Shown here: positions 18,387-27,936 of the stretch, piece by piece
Position numbering within the stretch: position 1 is the stretch's first letter
Layout: each line of letters starts with the position of its first letter
Origin: Colwellia sp. RSH04
Lineage (GTDB): Bacteria; Pseudomonadota; Gammaproteobacteria; Enterobacterales; Alteromonadaceae
NCBI RefSeq assembly: GCF_003545765.1
Contig: NZ_QXIO01000015.1
Span: forward strand, 1 to 64,000
Direction of reading: 5' to 3'
Length of the DNA: 64,000 nt
Translations under genes and position numbers: made by a program
Notes under the pieces: model-generated
What the model was told of the DNA's origin: nothing
The model's database searches: none
The model's input: the letters and a program-made list of their open reading frames with translations, nothing else

Positions 18387-19463
18387 ATGAGCTTACGCAA
18401 TGGTACATTCATTATGCTTTTCAAAAAATATAGATATATTCTTATGTCAAAATGGAAAAAAATTACACTTAAAGCACTAATTGCATTGTCACTGACGACT
18501 GTCAGTATTTATTATTTTTCCCCGTGGGAGTATGGTCTTTATTATTTAAAACCTATCCCTAATAGTATAGAAAAAGAAATACAGCAGGCTAATGATTATG
18601 GCCTAGTTGGCATGATTGTATACGTTGATGGTGCTAACAAAGTCTCGCAATTATATGCAAGCGGCTGGCACAATAGGGAACAAAAGCGACCAGCATATGG
18701 AAAGGCATTATTCAAAATAGCGAGTATAGCTAAACTATATGAGGCAAGCGCTGTGGCTAAGCTGACAGCAGCAAAGGTACTGAATTTAGATAATACGCTT
18801 GCAAGCTATTTGCCTGAGTTGTCATCTCGTATCGCTTATGCAGATAAAATAACATTACGAATGATGGTGCAGCATCGTAGCGGCATACCAAGTTTCACTG
18901 ACCAAGCAGGTTTTGATTGGGCTTCAGATTCATTGGATGGCATTAGATTAGTGTTAGATAAACCTGCGGACTTTTTGCCAGGCGAAGACTACGCGTATTC
19001 AAATACTAATTATCTCTTGTTGCAAAAAGTGATGACGAGAACATTAGGGTATGATTATACGGACTACATCAAAAATGAAATTTTAATACCTTTAGGCTTG
19101 CACGACACCTACTTTTCTATCCACGAAGCGCCAACTAATGAAATCATGAGCGGCTATTATGTCGGTTATAAGGAAGACTTCAAACATCTAGACCAAGGTT
19201 ATGTGGCTAGTGCGCATAACGTAGGAGTATTTCTGCGGGCTCTAAACAATGGGACTTTATTTACTGAGCAAGAAAGGCAAATATACAGTAGCATTTATGA
19301 ATACAACCATACTGGTTGGGTGTTGGGTTACTCCAGCATCGCCTGTTATCATAAAGACATCGATACTGTTGTTGTTCAACTTACCAATATTACGGGCAAC
19401 GATAAAGTCCTACTTACGCAAATTGTATATGCACGTATTATGAGTATTTTGCGTAATGAGTAA
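18387..19463 (+). CDS. beta-lactamase-family serine hydrolase, membrane-anchored
   Basis: This encodes up to 358 residues. One N-terminal membrane helix (about 25-45) is followed by the SxxK motif Ser113-Ile-Ala-Lys116 (FKIASIAKLYEAS), then QHRSGIPSFTD and a canonical YSN near residue 209 (YAYSNTNY). The third motif is not clear. The layout matches penicillin-binding-protein-like esterases and peptidases. The start is uncertain: ATG at 18387, 18417 or 18444, none with a good ribosome site. It is not obviously linked to the export operon downstream, which has its own promoter. Confidence 0.75.
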   Translation: MSLRNGTFIMLFKKYRYILMSKWKKITLKALIALSLTTVSIYYFSPWEYGLYYLKPIPNSIEKEIQQANDYGLVGMIVYVDGANKVSQLYASGWHNREQKRPAYGKALFKIASIAKLYEASAVAKLTAAKVLNLDNTLASYLPELSSRIAYADKITLRMMVQHRSGIPSFTDQAGFDWASDSLDGIRLVLDKPADFLPGEDYAYSNTNYLLLQKVMTRTLGYDYTDYIKNEILIPLGLHDTYFSIHEAPTNEIMSGYYVGYKEDFKHLDQGYVASAHNVGVFLRALNNGTLFTEQERQIYSSIYEYNHTGWVLGYSSIACYHKDIDTVVVQLTNITGNDKVLLTQIVYARIMSILRNE

Positions 19464-19549
19464 GCAAGTAGGAGAAGTTAGAGTCTACCGTTAGCTTTTC
19501 CTATGGCTATATTTGGGTTGATTACCTAATTAAAGTCTATTAAATACAA

Positions 19550-19607
19550 GTGTCCACTTCAGTTTTAATGGACAGTTTCGGACAAAAGCGCTGTCCGAAC
19601 GGACACT
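19550..19607 (+). promoter_or_regulatory. enhancer-like inverted repeats for the sigma-54 activator
   Basis: The core TGTCCGAACGGACA (19592-19605) is an inverted repeat TGTCCG/CGGACA with a 2-base spacer. A second pair, TGTCC (19551) and GGACA (19570), and a further CGGACA (19580) lie just upstream. They sit about 60-120 bases upstream of the -24 element, the usual position for binding sites of NtrC-type activators. The activator encoded at 24346 is the likely ligand. Confidence 0.75.
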
Positions 19608-19667
19608 TGCTTAAATTTTTGGAATATAAATCCTTTTAAATACAGTTGGTTAAAATAAAGTTGAACT

Positions 19668-19683
19668 TGGCATCATAGCTGCT
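19668..19683 (+). promoter_or_regulatory. sigma-54 (-24/-12) promoter of the export operon
   Basis: TGGCATCATAGCTGCT matches the consensus TGGCAC-N5-TTGC(A/T), with the invariant GG and GC at the correct 12-base spacing. The transcript would start near 19694, about 26 bases before the first gene at 19720. The downstream operon encodes a sigma-54-dependent activator, which supports the call. Confidence 0.8.
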
Positions 19684-19719
19684 CTATAACGATTAAGAAT
19701 CAGTTTAGAGAATAAATTT

Positions 19720-20991
19720 ATGATTGAAGGAACACAAAGCCAAGATGAAAGTATTAATGTGGTTAAAAAGGCTATGCCTAAACAGCTTATTGTTATTATC
19801 GTCGTTTTAGCTTTCATTACATACGCTACGCTGCCCTCTATAAAACAATGGTACTCTTCTACCCCCTCCGTTGAGAGTAATACTATAACGTTATCTCCTG
19901 TGATACGCGCTGACCTTATAAGAGATGTATCAGTTTCAGGGAAAGCTGTCGCCGCAAATGCACCACAACTTTATAGCACTGAAGTAGGGAAAATTACTTT
20001 AATAGCTCGACCGGGAGAGGCTGTTGAAAAAGGTCAAGTTGTCGCACAACTGATTAGCCCTGAACTTGATGCGCTGATAAAACAGCAAGAGTCGACTTTG
20101 GACCAGCTAACGATCAACGCTAACAGAGGTGGCTTGGAGGACAAAGAGGCTCAACTTGACTTAGAAAGTAATATGAACAATGCGCAGTCACTGTTAAACG
20201 TGGCTAAGCGTGAAAGGCAGCGTGCTGAAATAGCCTATGAAAAAGAAATTATTAGTGAAGTCGATTGGCTAAAAAGCCAAGATGCTTTGCTTGACGCAGA
20301 ACGTTTCTATCAGCATGCGACAAAGCGAGTTGAATTGGCCAAGGAACGTCTAACATTTGAAAAACAGCATCGTCAATTTTTAGTCCAGAAACAGCAACTA
20401 ATTTTGGACGAACTAATGCGTCGTCATGAGGCATTAGAGATCAAAGCACCTGTAACTGGTGTTGTTGGTAACTGGTTAGTTGCACAAAAAAATTCAATTG
20501 TAGCGAATACCGCAATCATGACGATTGTCGACTTATCAGAATATGAAGCCGAACTCAGTGTTCCAGAATTTTACGCTGATGAATTAGGTTTAGGTCTAAA
20601 CGTTGCCATGAAGATTTCGGGTGTTGAAGTCAGTGGTGAAATTATTGCAATTTCACCCGAAATTAAAGGTAATCAAGTGAAGGTTAGGGCCAAGCTAACA
20701 TCACAAACTAGTATTCAATTGAGACAAAATCAACGAATTAATGCCCGTATTGAGTTTGAAACTAAACCTAATGTTTTGATGGTTAAACGTGGACCATTTA
20801 TTGGCTCATTAGCTGGAAAATTTGCTTTCAAAAAAATTGATGAGAATACAGCGGAAAAAGTTGCTATTGCTACAGGCGTGAGCAACGTTGATTACATTGA
20901 ACTAATCCAAGGCGTTATCGAAGGTGATCAAATTATCACTTCCGACTACCAAGACTTTAACAATGCTGAACAAATAAATATTACAGACTAA
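19720..20991 (+). CDS. periplasmic membrane-fusion protein of an ABC exporter (HlyD/MacA-like)
   Basis: This encodes 423 residues. One membrane helix lies at about 20-40. Next comes a biotinyl-lipoyl half (VISPELDALIKQQESTLDQL), a long coiled coil at about 125-235 with many Gln, Glu and Arg, the second lipoyl half (IKAPVTGVVGNWLVAQKNSIV) and beta-barrel domains. It should span the periplasm, connecting inner-membrane permeases to an outer-membrane channel that is not encoded here. It is the first gene of the operon, 26 bases after the predicted sigma-54 start. Confidence 0.9.
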   Translation: MIEGTQSQDESINVVKKAMPKQLIVIIVVLAFITYATLPSIKQWYSSTPSVESNTITLSPVIRADLIRDVSVSGKAVAANAPQLYSTEVGKITLIARPGEAVEKGQVVAQLISPELDALIKQQESTLDQLTINANRGGLEDKEAQLDLESNMNNAQSLLNVAKRERQRAEIAYEKEIISEVDWLKSQDALLDAERFYQHATKRVELAKERLTFEKQHRQFLVQKQQLILDELMRRHEALEIKAPVTGVVGNWLVAQKNSIVANTAIMTIVDLSEYEAELSVPEFYADELGLGLNVAMKISGVEVSGEIIAISPEIKGNQVKVRAKLTSQTSIQLRQNQRINARIEFETKPNVLMVKRGPFIGSLAGKFAFKKIDENTAEKVAIATGVSNVDYIELIQGVIEGDQIITSDYQDFNNAEQINITD

Positions 20992-21063
20992 CTTCGTCCA
21001 ATTTATAAAAATTATATAGCCTAAGTTTTTACTGTGGGCTCAAAGGAATAAAGGAATAAATTT

Positions 21064-21798
21064 ATGTTAATTATGAACAATGTTTCACGTATCTACCGTA
21101 GCGACACCATTCAAACACACGCGTTACGGGATTTTTCATTGGAAGTTAAAGCCGGTGAGTTTGTTGCAGTTACTGGCCCCTCAGGATCAGGCAAGTCAAC
21201 ATTCCTTAATGTTGCAGGCCTACTAGATAGCTTCGATCAAGGCGAATATAAACTCGATGGAGTGAGTGTTCATGGTCTACAAGATGATGAATTATCGAGG
21301 CTGAGAAATGAAAAAATAGGCTTTATTTTTCAAAGTTATAATTTGATTCCGGACTATAGTATTTTCGACAATATTGATATGCCGCTCCGTTATCGCGGTT
21401 TTAATGCTGCAGAGAGAAAGAGACGTGTAGATCATGCTTTAGAAAAAGTAGGTTTAGCTTCGCGTGCGGATTACTTACCTAGCCAACTATCTGGTGGGCA
21501 ACAACAACGCGTGGCCATAGCAAGAGCTTTGGCTGGTGAACCTAAAATACTATTAGCCGATGAGCCTACCGGTAACTTAGATTCGCTGATGGCACGCCAA
21601 GTAATGGAGCTATTACATAACCTTAATCAAGAAGGCACTACAATTATTATGGTGACACATGATCCCGATCAGGCACGAGAAGTAAGCCGAAATATTCAAA
21701 TAATTGATGGTCAAATTTCTGATTTTAAAATTTACGCCCCTTTACATTCAGATGTTCCAAAAGATAACACAAATGTTAAGGAGGTATTAGATGTTTAG
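21064..21798 (+). CDS. ABC transporter ATPase (MacB/LolD type)
   Basis: This encodes 244 residues with every expected motif: Walker [10 protein letters not shown] (about 39-47), Q-loop [17 protein letters not shown], signature LSGGQQQR (about 141-148), Walker [14 protein letters not shown] and switch histidine in VTHD. It is of the type that powers MacB, LolCDE and FtsX-like permeases. It overlaps the next gene by eight bases. It should form the cytoplasmic motor for the two permeases that follow. Confidence 0.95.
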   Translation: MLIMNNVSRIYRSDTIQTHALRDFSLEVKAGEFVAVTGPSGSGKSTFLNVAGLLDSFDQGEYKLDGVSVHGLQDDELSRLRNEKIGFIFQSYNLIPDYSIFDNIDMPLRYRGFNAAERKRRVDHALEKVGLASRADYLPSQLSGGQQQRVAIARALAGEPKILLADEPTGNLDSLMARQVMELLHNLNQEGTTIIMVTHDPDQAREVSRNIQIIDGQISDFKIYAPLHSDVPKDNTNVKEVLDV

Positions 21799-23074
21799 TT
21801 ACAACCTTAAGTTGGCGTTGCTTAGTTTTAAGCGCGCTCCATCTTTATACTTTTTGGTGCTACTAACATTATCAATTGGTGTTGGTTTGCTCTGTGCAAA
21901 TTTAGCATTAGTTAACTCAATGGCTGGCGATCCTATTCCAGAAAAAAGCGACCAATTATTTCATGTCAGTATGAATACGTGGCCAAATGATACACCGCAA
22001 GCTGAGCCATTTCATATCTTGCGATATCGTGAAGCAATGAAAATCATGGCTTCGGATATTCCTAAAAATGCTACGGTTTTTTATGCATCTAATGTTTACG
22101 CTAGAGATTCACAATCAAAGAGTTTACAGCGTTTTGATTCAGCTGTTAGGGCTACTACTCCTGGCTTTTTCGCCTTAACCAAAGCCCCTTTTGCTTACGG
22201 TAATGGTTTTGCTAAAAGCTCGGGCATGGAAGTGGTTATTGGCGATGAATTGAACAAAAAAATATTTGCGGGAAAGAACAGTGTCGGTCAAACACTTGAA
22301 CTTGACGGCGAGTTACTCACTATCGTTGGTGTATTAAAACCTTGGTCTCTCAGACCGTTGTTTTATCACGCTACAGAAGGTCGGGCGTTTAACTTAACTG
22401 ATGATATTTATGCGCCACTAGAAACAGCGATTGATTTAGGTTGGTCAATTCATGCGAGAAGTGCTTCCACCGTTAGGTACAAAGGCGTTCAATATACCCG
22501 AGACCGAGACGTGTTCTACCTTCAGGCATGGGTAGAATTAGAAAATAAAAACCAACAGCAAGCTTTTCAACAGTATTTAGACGCTTATAGCCAAACACTG
22601 AAAGATGCAGGTGAGCATCCGCTTGATATTCGTAATGAATTGCGTGATGTCAATGCATGGCTATTGGAGCAAAAAATCGTCGACCAAAAAGTATTGGCTT
22701 TTACCTTAGCGTCAATATTGTTTTTATGTGTATGTGTGTTTAACGCCAGTAGTTTACTGTTATCACGTTTTCATTCAGCCAAATTTGAATTTGGCTTGCG
22801 TCGAGCGGTTGGTGCAAGTAACAAACAGATGTTAATGCAAGGTCTTACTGAAAGTGTCTTATTAGGGGCGATTGCAGGTTTAATATCCTTGATACTAAGT
22901 TGGTTGTTTTTAAAACTTTCAACTGAGTTTTTACCTGATTTGGCTAACATTGCTGTGCTTGACAGTAAACTTTTAGTGTTAGGTATGTTATTAGCACTGA
23001 TTACTTCAGTATCAAGTGCTTTATATCCGTTGTATCGAGCGAGTCGCTACACCATCTCAGCCGAACTTAAATAA
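21791..23074 (+). CDS. FtsX-type permease, subunit 1
   Basis: This encodes 427 residues. One N-terminal membrane helix, a large periplasmic MacB-PCD-like domain (about 45-280) and three C-terminal helices form the FtsX fold, with FEFGLRRAVGASNKQMLMQGLTESVLLG matching the conserved FtsX entry segment. It overlaps the ATPase gene and is followed by a second permease, so the transporter is probably a heterodimer of permeases. MacB-type systems export peptides, antibiotics or lipids by a mechanotransmission cycle. Confidence 0.9.
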   Translation: MFSYNLKLALLSFKRAPSLYFLVLLTLSIGVGLLCANLALVNSMAGDPIPEKSDQLFHVSMNTWPNDTPQAEPFHILRYREAMKIMASDIPKNATVFYASNVYARDSQSKSLQRFDSAVRATTPGFFALTKAPFAYGNGFAKSSGMEVVIGDELNKKIFAGKNSVGQTLELDGELLTIVGVLKPWSLRPLFYHATEGRAFNLTDDIYAPLETAIDLGWSIHARSASTVRYKGVQYTRDRDVFYLQAWVELENKNQQQAFQQYLDAYSQTLKDAGEHPLDIRNELRDVNAWLLEQKIVDQKVLAFTLASILFLCVCVFNASSLLLSRFHSAKFEFGLRRAVGASNKQMLMQGLTESVLLGAIAGLISLILSWLFLKLSTEFLPDLANIAVLDSKLLVLGMLLALITSVSSALYPLYRASRYTISAELK

Positions 23075-23108
23075 TCAAAACATTAGGGTAATACCACAAG
23101 GAAAACTC

Positions 23109-24323
23109 ATGAACATTAAAGCACTATTTAAGTCCTTATTGTTGCGAAAATTTACAACAGGACTGTTAATTCTACAATTAGCAATAACGTTAGGCTTGCT
23201 AGTTAACAGCACTATTTTAGCATTCGATACCAGCGAAAAAGTATCACAGTCGACCGGACTTGATACCGATAATATTCTGGTGATGTCGACTCACCCAACC
23301 TCAGGTAACTATCGAGATCTCGATTATTTCCGCTCAATTGTTACCGAAGATATGGCAAAGCTGAAACTGTTATCAGGCGTAAATAGCGTATCAGTTACCA
23401 ATCAATTACCAATTGCATCTCGCGGTATGCTCAGCAATATGTATGATTTAGATAACCCTGAGCAAGAAAGAACCGATAAATATTTACAGGACGTAAAATA
23501 CATTTTAGCTCAAGAAGATTTAATGGATGCGATGGGACTGTCGTTAATTGAAGGGCGATTTCTTAATAAAAGTGATCAGTTAGATTTCGGGAGTGATGAA
23601 ACGCGCAATGTTGTTATTACAGAATCATTGAAAAAAGCGCTTTATGGGGATAAGTCTGCAATCGGGCAAGAAACTAATAATGGATTCATTGTCGGTGTGA
23701 TTAAAGATATTATTCTCGACCCAACAATCCCTGAAAACAAACAATATGGTATGTTTATTAACACCGTCATGGAATATATTTTTGCAGGCCGTTATTACGT
23801 CATCAATGTAGAGCCGGGACAAATGGACAATGTTCGTAGCAAAGTGAGCGATACTATTTTAGCTGTTCAACCTGAACGAGATATTTTCGGTATATTCACG
23901 ATGACAGAGCACTTAAAGCAATTTTATAGAGATGACCAAGGTTTGGCTGATTTATTTATGTTGCTGTGCGGCTTAATGCTTTTTGTTACGGCAATTAGTA
24001 GTTATGCTTATTCACAGTTCCATATTTCAAGACAGAAGAAATATATTGGCATTCGCCGAGCGTTAGGTGCGCGTAAAAAAGATATTTTGCTGTATGTGTT
24101 AACCGAAAATTGGTTAGTTTATGGTATCGGATGTTTACTCGGTATACTGGTCGCTTTTGGTTTTAATATTATGCTAAGTCAACATGTTGCTTTGAGTAAA
24201 CCTGATACATTATTATTTTTGTTTGCTATTGGTATCGTTTTTATTTCTGGTACAGTAGCGACGTGGTTACCGGCAAATAGTACCAGTAATATATCTCCCG
24301 TTGTTGCAACAAAAACAGTATAA
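23109..24323 (+). CDS. FtsX-type permease, subunit 2
   Basis: The start ATG 23109 follows AAGGA. The 404-residue product has the same layout as the preceding permease: first helix at about 15-37, periplasmic domain, and the FtsX motif KKYIGIRRALGARKKDILLYVLTENWLV before the final helices. The two subunits differ clearly in sequence, so they are ancient paralogues and not a recent duplication. It lies 34 bases downstream of subunit 1. Confidence 0.9.
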   Translation: MNIKALFKSLLLRKFTTGLLILQLAITLGLLVNSTILAFDTSEKVSQSTGLDTDNILVMSTHPTSGNYRDLDYFRSIVTEDMAKLKLLSGVNSVSVTNQLPIASRGMLSNMYDLDNPEQERTDKYLQDVKYILAQEDLMDAMGLSLIEGRFLNKSDQLDFGSDETRNVVITESLKKALYGDKSAIGQETNNGFIVGVIKDIILDPTIPENKQYGMFINTVMEYIFAGRYYVINVEPGQMDNVRSKVSDTILAVQPERDIFGIFTMTEHLKQFYRDDQGLADLFMLLCGLMLFVTAISSYAYSQFHISRQKKYIGIRRALGARKKDILLYVLTENWLVYGIGCLLGILVAFGFNIMLSQHVALSKPDTLLFLFAIGIVFISGTVATWLPANSTSNISPVVATKTV

Positions 24324-24345
24324 CAACAGCTTGACAAGGAACGAT

Positions 24346-25638
24346 ATGATCCAAGTTTTAGTGATTGATGACAACCCAGATATTTTAGAAGCGCTTGATT
24401 TATTGCTTAGCTTACATGGCTACAAAGTACAAAAAGCGATCAATAGAAAGGAAGCCGTGTTGGCGGCTTCACGATATCGCATAGATCTTGTGATTCAAGA
24501 CATGAACTTTGATCATGGCATCACGTCTGGAAGTGAAGGTAAGTCACTTTTTAAGGAATTAAAAGCACTAAAACCGAATGTACCAATAATACTAATCACT
24601 GCATGGACGCAGTTAGAGACAGCAATAGAATTGGTTAAATTAGGCGCGACTGATTATTTACAAAAACCATGGGATGATAGCAAACTGCTAAAGTTGGTTG
24701 CTGAACACACGAATAAAAATAGTGAACAACTAGATAGCTCAAGTAAGCAGCCTCCAGACTCGATGATTTATCACAGTGAGGAAATGCACGCATTAATGGC
24801 TGATGCAAAAAAAGTTGCTTCATCAGATGTAAACGTCTTGATTACTGGCGCAAATGGTTCTGGTAAGGAAAAGTTAGCTGACTATGTTCATCAGCACTCA
24901 TCGCGTCAAACGGCTCCTTTTATCAAAGTTAATATGGGCGCTTTGCCTCACGAACTGATGGAAGCTGAGCTATTCGGGGCAGAAAAAGGAGCTTTTACCG
25001 GAGCGAACCAATCAAGAGAAGGTCGATTTGAGGCGGCAGATGGTGGTACGTTATTTCTTGATGAAATAGGTAACTTGTCTCTGACGGGCCAAATGAAGTT
25101 GTTACGCGTATTACAAACAGGTGAATTCGAGCGTTTAGGTTCTAACCAAACGATAAAAGTGGATGTGCGTGTGCTAAGCGCAACTAACGCTGATTTAACC
25201 AAAGCAGTAACACAAGGAAGCTTTCGCGAAGATTTATACTATCGCCTTAACGTGATTGAATTACATTTGCCTACTTTAAATGCGCGTAAAGCAGACATAA
25301 TCCCATTGGCAATGCATTTCATTGGCAGCGAATATTCATTGAGTGATGAAGCGAAACAATTCTTAATGTCACATTCATGGCAAGGTAACGTGCGCGAACT
25401 TGAAAATGCCTGTAAACGAGCCATGGTGTTTGCTTCAGATAATCACATTACAGAAAGTAGCTTTGATCATTCACCAAAAAATAATCCGACACTTAATGAG
25501 CAACAACGTATAGAAGCCGCATTGACTAAACATGCTGGCGTAATAAAACATGCAGCGAATGAGTTAGGTTTAAGCAGACAAGCACTGTACCGACGTATTG
25601 ATAAATATCAAATAGATGTAGAAGCACTATGCAAATAG
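24346..25638 (+). CDS. sigma-54-dependent response regulator (NtrC family)
   Basis: The start ATG 24346 follows AAGGA, giving 430 residues. The receiver domain has the phosphoacceptor Asp52 (VIQDMNF) and acidic pocket IDD. The AAA+ domain has Walker A GANGSGKE (168-175), the sigma-54 contact loop GAFTGA (215-220) and Walker B GGTLFLDEIG. A Fis-type helix-turn-helix ends the protein (HAANELGLSRQALYRRI). It is encoded with its cognate kinase and the transporter behind a sigma-54 promoter, so positive autoregulation through the repeats at 19550-19607 is likely. Confidence 0.95.
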   Translation: MIQVLVIDDNPDILEALDLLLSLHGYKVQKAINRKEAVLAASRYRIDLVIQDMNFDHGITSGSEGKSLFKELKALKPNVPIILITAWTQLETAIELVKLGATDYLQKPWDDSKLLKLVAEHTNKNSEQLDSSSKQPPDSMIYHSEEMHALMADAKKVASSDVNVLITGANGSGKEKLADYVHQHSSRQTAPFIKVNMGALPHELMEAELFGAEKGAFTGANQSREGRFEAADGGTLFLDEIGNLSLTGQMKLLRVLQTGEFERLGSNQTIKVDVRVLSATNADLTKAVTQGSFREDLYYRLNVIELHLPTLNARKADIIPLAMHFIGSEYSLSDEAKQFLMSHSWQGNVRELENACKRAMVFASDNHITESSFDHSPKNNPTLNEQQRIEAALTKHAGVIKHAANELGLSRQALYRRIDKYQIDVEALCK

Positions 25639-26957
25639 TAAAATTGTTACTGCTTAATGTTCTTTTTCTCGTCAGTTATATGCTTTTACTCCCGCTGCAT
25701 ATTGGCTTGTTTGCATGTAATAGTATCTTGATTATTGTACTTGCTGTGATGTATTTGAAGCGAGAAAAACAACAGAAAACACGAACCTTTCAAGCGTTAC
25801 TTGATGGTTTAAGAAATTTACAAGATGGTGATTTTTCTTTCAGCCTGACAGAAAATCATCAGCAATATAATGATGAACAACAACACCAACTGATCACTCT
25901 GTTTAATCAAGTCACTGAAAAGCTGCGTGAAGAAAAACAATCGTTATACCAACGAGAGTTGTTATTAGATAAAGTTGTCAATGCCTCTGATGTGGTTACT
26001 GTGCTAGTTAATCATAGAGGTACTATAATTTTTGCTAATCTGGCTGCTCAACAGTTTTTAGAGTCAAGTATGCTACTTGGTAAATTATGGATACAAGTGC
26101 TTGAACAGCAAATGCCTGATTTATTGCAACATAACGATAAACATAACGGCATTATACAACTACTCATAAAAGAAGAACTTGATGGTGTTAACCGTTCGGC
26201 TGACGCCGTTAATGATAAAACAGAGCAAAGTTGGCATTTGTCTCGCCATCAATTGAAACTGCACGCATCAAGCCATGAACTTATCTTACTCAAGCCAATT
26301 ACTAAAGAGCTTCATCAGCAAGAGTTGCAAACATGGAAAAAAATCATAAAAGTTATTAATCATGAACTTAATAACTCGATTGCGCCAATTAGCTCGATGT
26401 GTCATAGCGGACTTGTGTTAGCAGATAGATTGAATGAGCCACAATTAAATAGGGTGTTTAATACGATTTCAGGTCGTATTAAAAAATTGTCTGAATTTAT
26501 TCAAAGTTATAGTCAATTGGCGCGACTTTCTATTCCTCAAAAAACAAACTTCAATATCGTAAAAACCATCGAACAATTTAAAGAAGCTTATCAACTGGAA
26601 ATAATATCTTCGAAGCCATCTATTGAAATCAATGCTGACGAAGGGCAAGTTGAACAACTTCTGATCAATGTATTTAAAAACGCCAAAGAGCTCTCTCCTA
26701 ATAAGCCTATCCAAGTAAATTTGAGTATCGATGAGTCTGCACTACACATTAATATTCGTGATCAAGGACCAGGTATGGCTTTAGATGTGATGAAGAAAGC
26801 ATTTTTACCTTATTACTCCACTAAAAAAGAGGGGAGCGGCATAGGGTTAAGCATCTGTCGCGAAGTTATTGATGCGCATCACGGAAAGATAGCATTAAAC
26901 AATCACCCTGAAGGTGGCCTGCAAGTAATGCTTAGCTTACCATTAGCGAAAGAATAG
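25629..26957 (+). CDS. sensor histidine kinase partner of the NtrC-like regulator
   Basis: This encodes 442 residues. Two N-terminal membrane helices (about 4-42) have almost no periplasmic loop. A PAS-like domain follows (about 115-165, VVTVLVNHRGTIIFANLAAQQFLE). The H-box has His245 in VINHELNNS, then comes the ATPase with N-box VFKNAKELS, DQGPGMA and GSGIGLSICREVI. It overlaps the regulator gene by ten bases. With so little periplasmic sequence, it may sense a membrane-borne or transporter-borne signal. Similar kinases accompany ABC exporters in many marine bacteria (family knowledge). Confidence 0.9.
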   Translation: MQIVKLLLLNVLFLVSYMLLLPLHIGLFACNSILIIVLAVMYLKREKQQKTRTFQALLDGLRNLQDGDFSFSLTENHQQYNDEQQHQLITLFNQVTEKLREEKQSLYQRELLLDKVVNASDVVTVLVNHRGTIIFANLAAQQFLESSMLLGKLWIQVLEQQMPDLLQHNDKHNGIIQLLIKEELDGVNRSADAVNDKTEQSWHLSRHQLKLHASSHELILLKPITKELHQQELQTWKKIIKVINHELNNSIAPISSMCHSGLVLADRLNEPQLNRVFNTISGRIKKLSEFIQSYSQLARLSIPQKTNFNIVKTIEQFKEAYQLEIISSKPSIEINADEGQVEQLLINVFKNAKELSPNKPIQVNLSIDESALHINIRDQGPGMALDVMKKAFLPYYSTKKEGSGIGLSICREVIDAHHGKIALNNHPEGGLQVMLSLPLAKE

Positions 26958-27377
26958 TCGATTTATCAACTCTGGTTTAATTCCCTATATTCACTATTAT
27001 TTGAATCAAAATCTTTATGTGTACAAGAATACTATTGTCCGATTTTTAGGTTAAGTAGATCATTAAACACAATTTCCAGTCGATATTATGTTCTAAAAAT
27101 GTCGAAATATTTAAAATTAAAATGGTAGTTATCGTCTCATAATTTACATTACTCAATGCCTGATAAAGCTTTTCTGTTGGCAAATACCAGAAGAAGGGGA
27201 CGAAGGGCATTGAGAACAGAGTTATCTGATAGTCTAAGAGGCAAAAATTCTCCCTTGAAAGGCAAAAACTTGCCATAATTATATTTTTTTTCAATTGCTT
27301 GATATAAAACTGCTGCTTTCAGTTTTGGTCTATTATTTGCTAATAGCTTGTAGGTTTACAAATATCTTATAGTGACG
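26958..27377. other. non-coding region between the export operon and two unknown genes
   Basis: No convincing gene is present. GGCAAAAACTTGCC near 27262 is a small inverted repeat. The region probably contains the promoter of 27378, but I see no clear sigma-70 or sigma-54 consensus. Confidence 0.45.
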
Positions 27378-27863
27378 ATGACTTCAATTTCTTTCAATTC
27401 ATATAGCAATATTAATTTCTCTAGTAGTAATAAAGAGATAGTGGCTTATACGACGACAAATAAAGAACAAACGTTAAGTAATAATGACTACCAAGATAAA
27501 GTTTCTATATCAATACAAGCTCGTGAACAAGCCGATATGGAGAAGCAAGTAACATTAAATAAAGATGAAGGTAATCTGTATACACTAAAGTATGGCGATT
27601 TAAATGCTTATGACAACATGACCATGCTTGAAAAAGCTCGTCAGGTTATTTTGGACAAACGAATGGGGCTTGATAGAGAGAAAATTGAAGAAATAAACGA
27701 CAAAATGGAAGCCATCATAAATGATGAAAGTATTCCAGATGATATCAAAGATAAACTATTAGAAAACTTATCAAAAGAAAAAGAAGCTGAATATAAAAAA
27801 GCTGCCGAACGAACGGAAGAACAAGAAAAGTCAAAAGTTAGAGATAGAACAGTTGAAACTTAA
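27378..27863 (+). CDS. hydrophilic, charge-rich protein of unknown function
   Basis: The start is ATG 27378 (a GTG lies two codons earlier), giving about 161 residues. The first 45 are Ser/Asn/Thr-rich and probably disordered. The rest is strongly charged and helical, with a predicted coiled coil from about 85 to the end (REKIEEINDKMEAIINDESIPDDIKDKL then KEAEYKKAAERTEEQEK). It has no signal peptide or membrane helix. It is followed 73 bases later by another unknown gene, and both have a Ser/Thr/Asn-rich N-terminus. I do not recognise the family. Confidence 0.6.
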   Translation: MTSISFNSYSNINFSSSNKEIVAYTTTNKEQTLSNNDYQDKVSISIQAREQADMEKQVTLNKDEGNLYTLKYGDLNAYDNMTMLEKARQVILDKRMGLDREKIEEINDKMEAIINDESIPDDIKDKLLENLSKEKEAEYKKAAERTEEQEKSKVRDRTVET

Positions 27864-27936
27864 CAATAAAATTTCAACTTACATTCAGCCACATTATCAA
27901 TTTTTATCATTCATTAAAATAAATGAGTAAGTAACT

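Noticed and set aside
21064-23074. FtsE-FtsX cell-division pair
   Set aside because: There are two long permeases with MacB-type periplasmic domains plus a membrane fusion protein, so it is an exporter.
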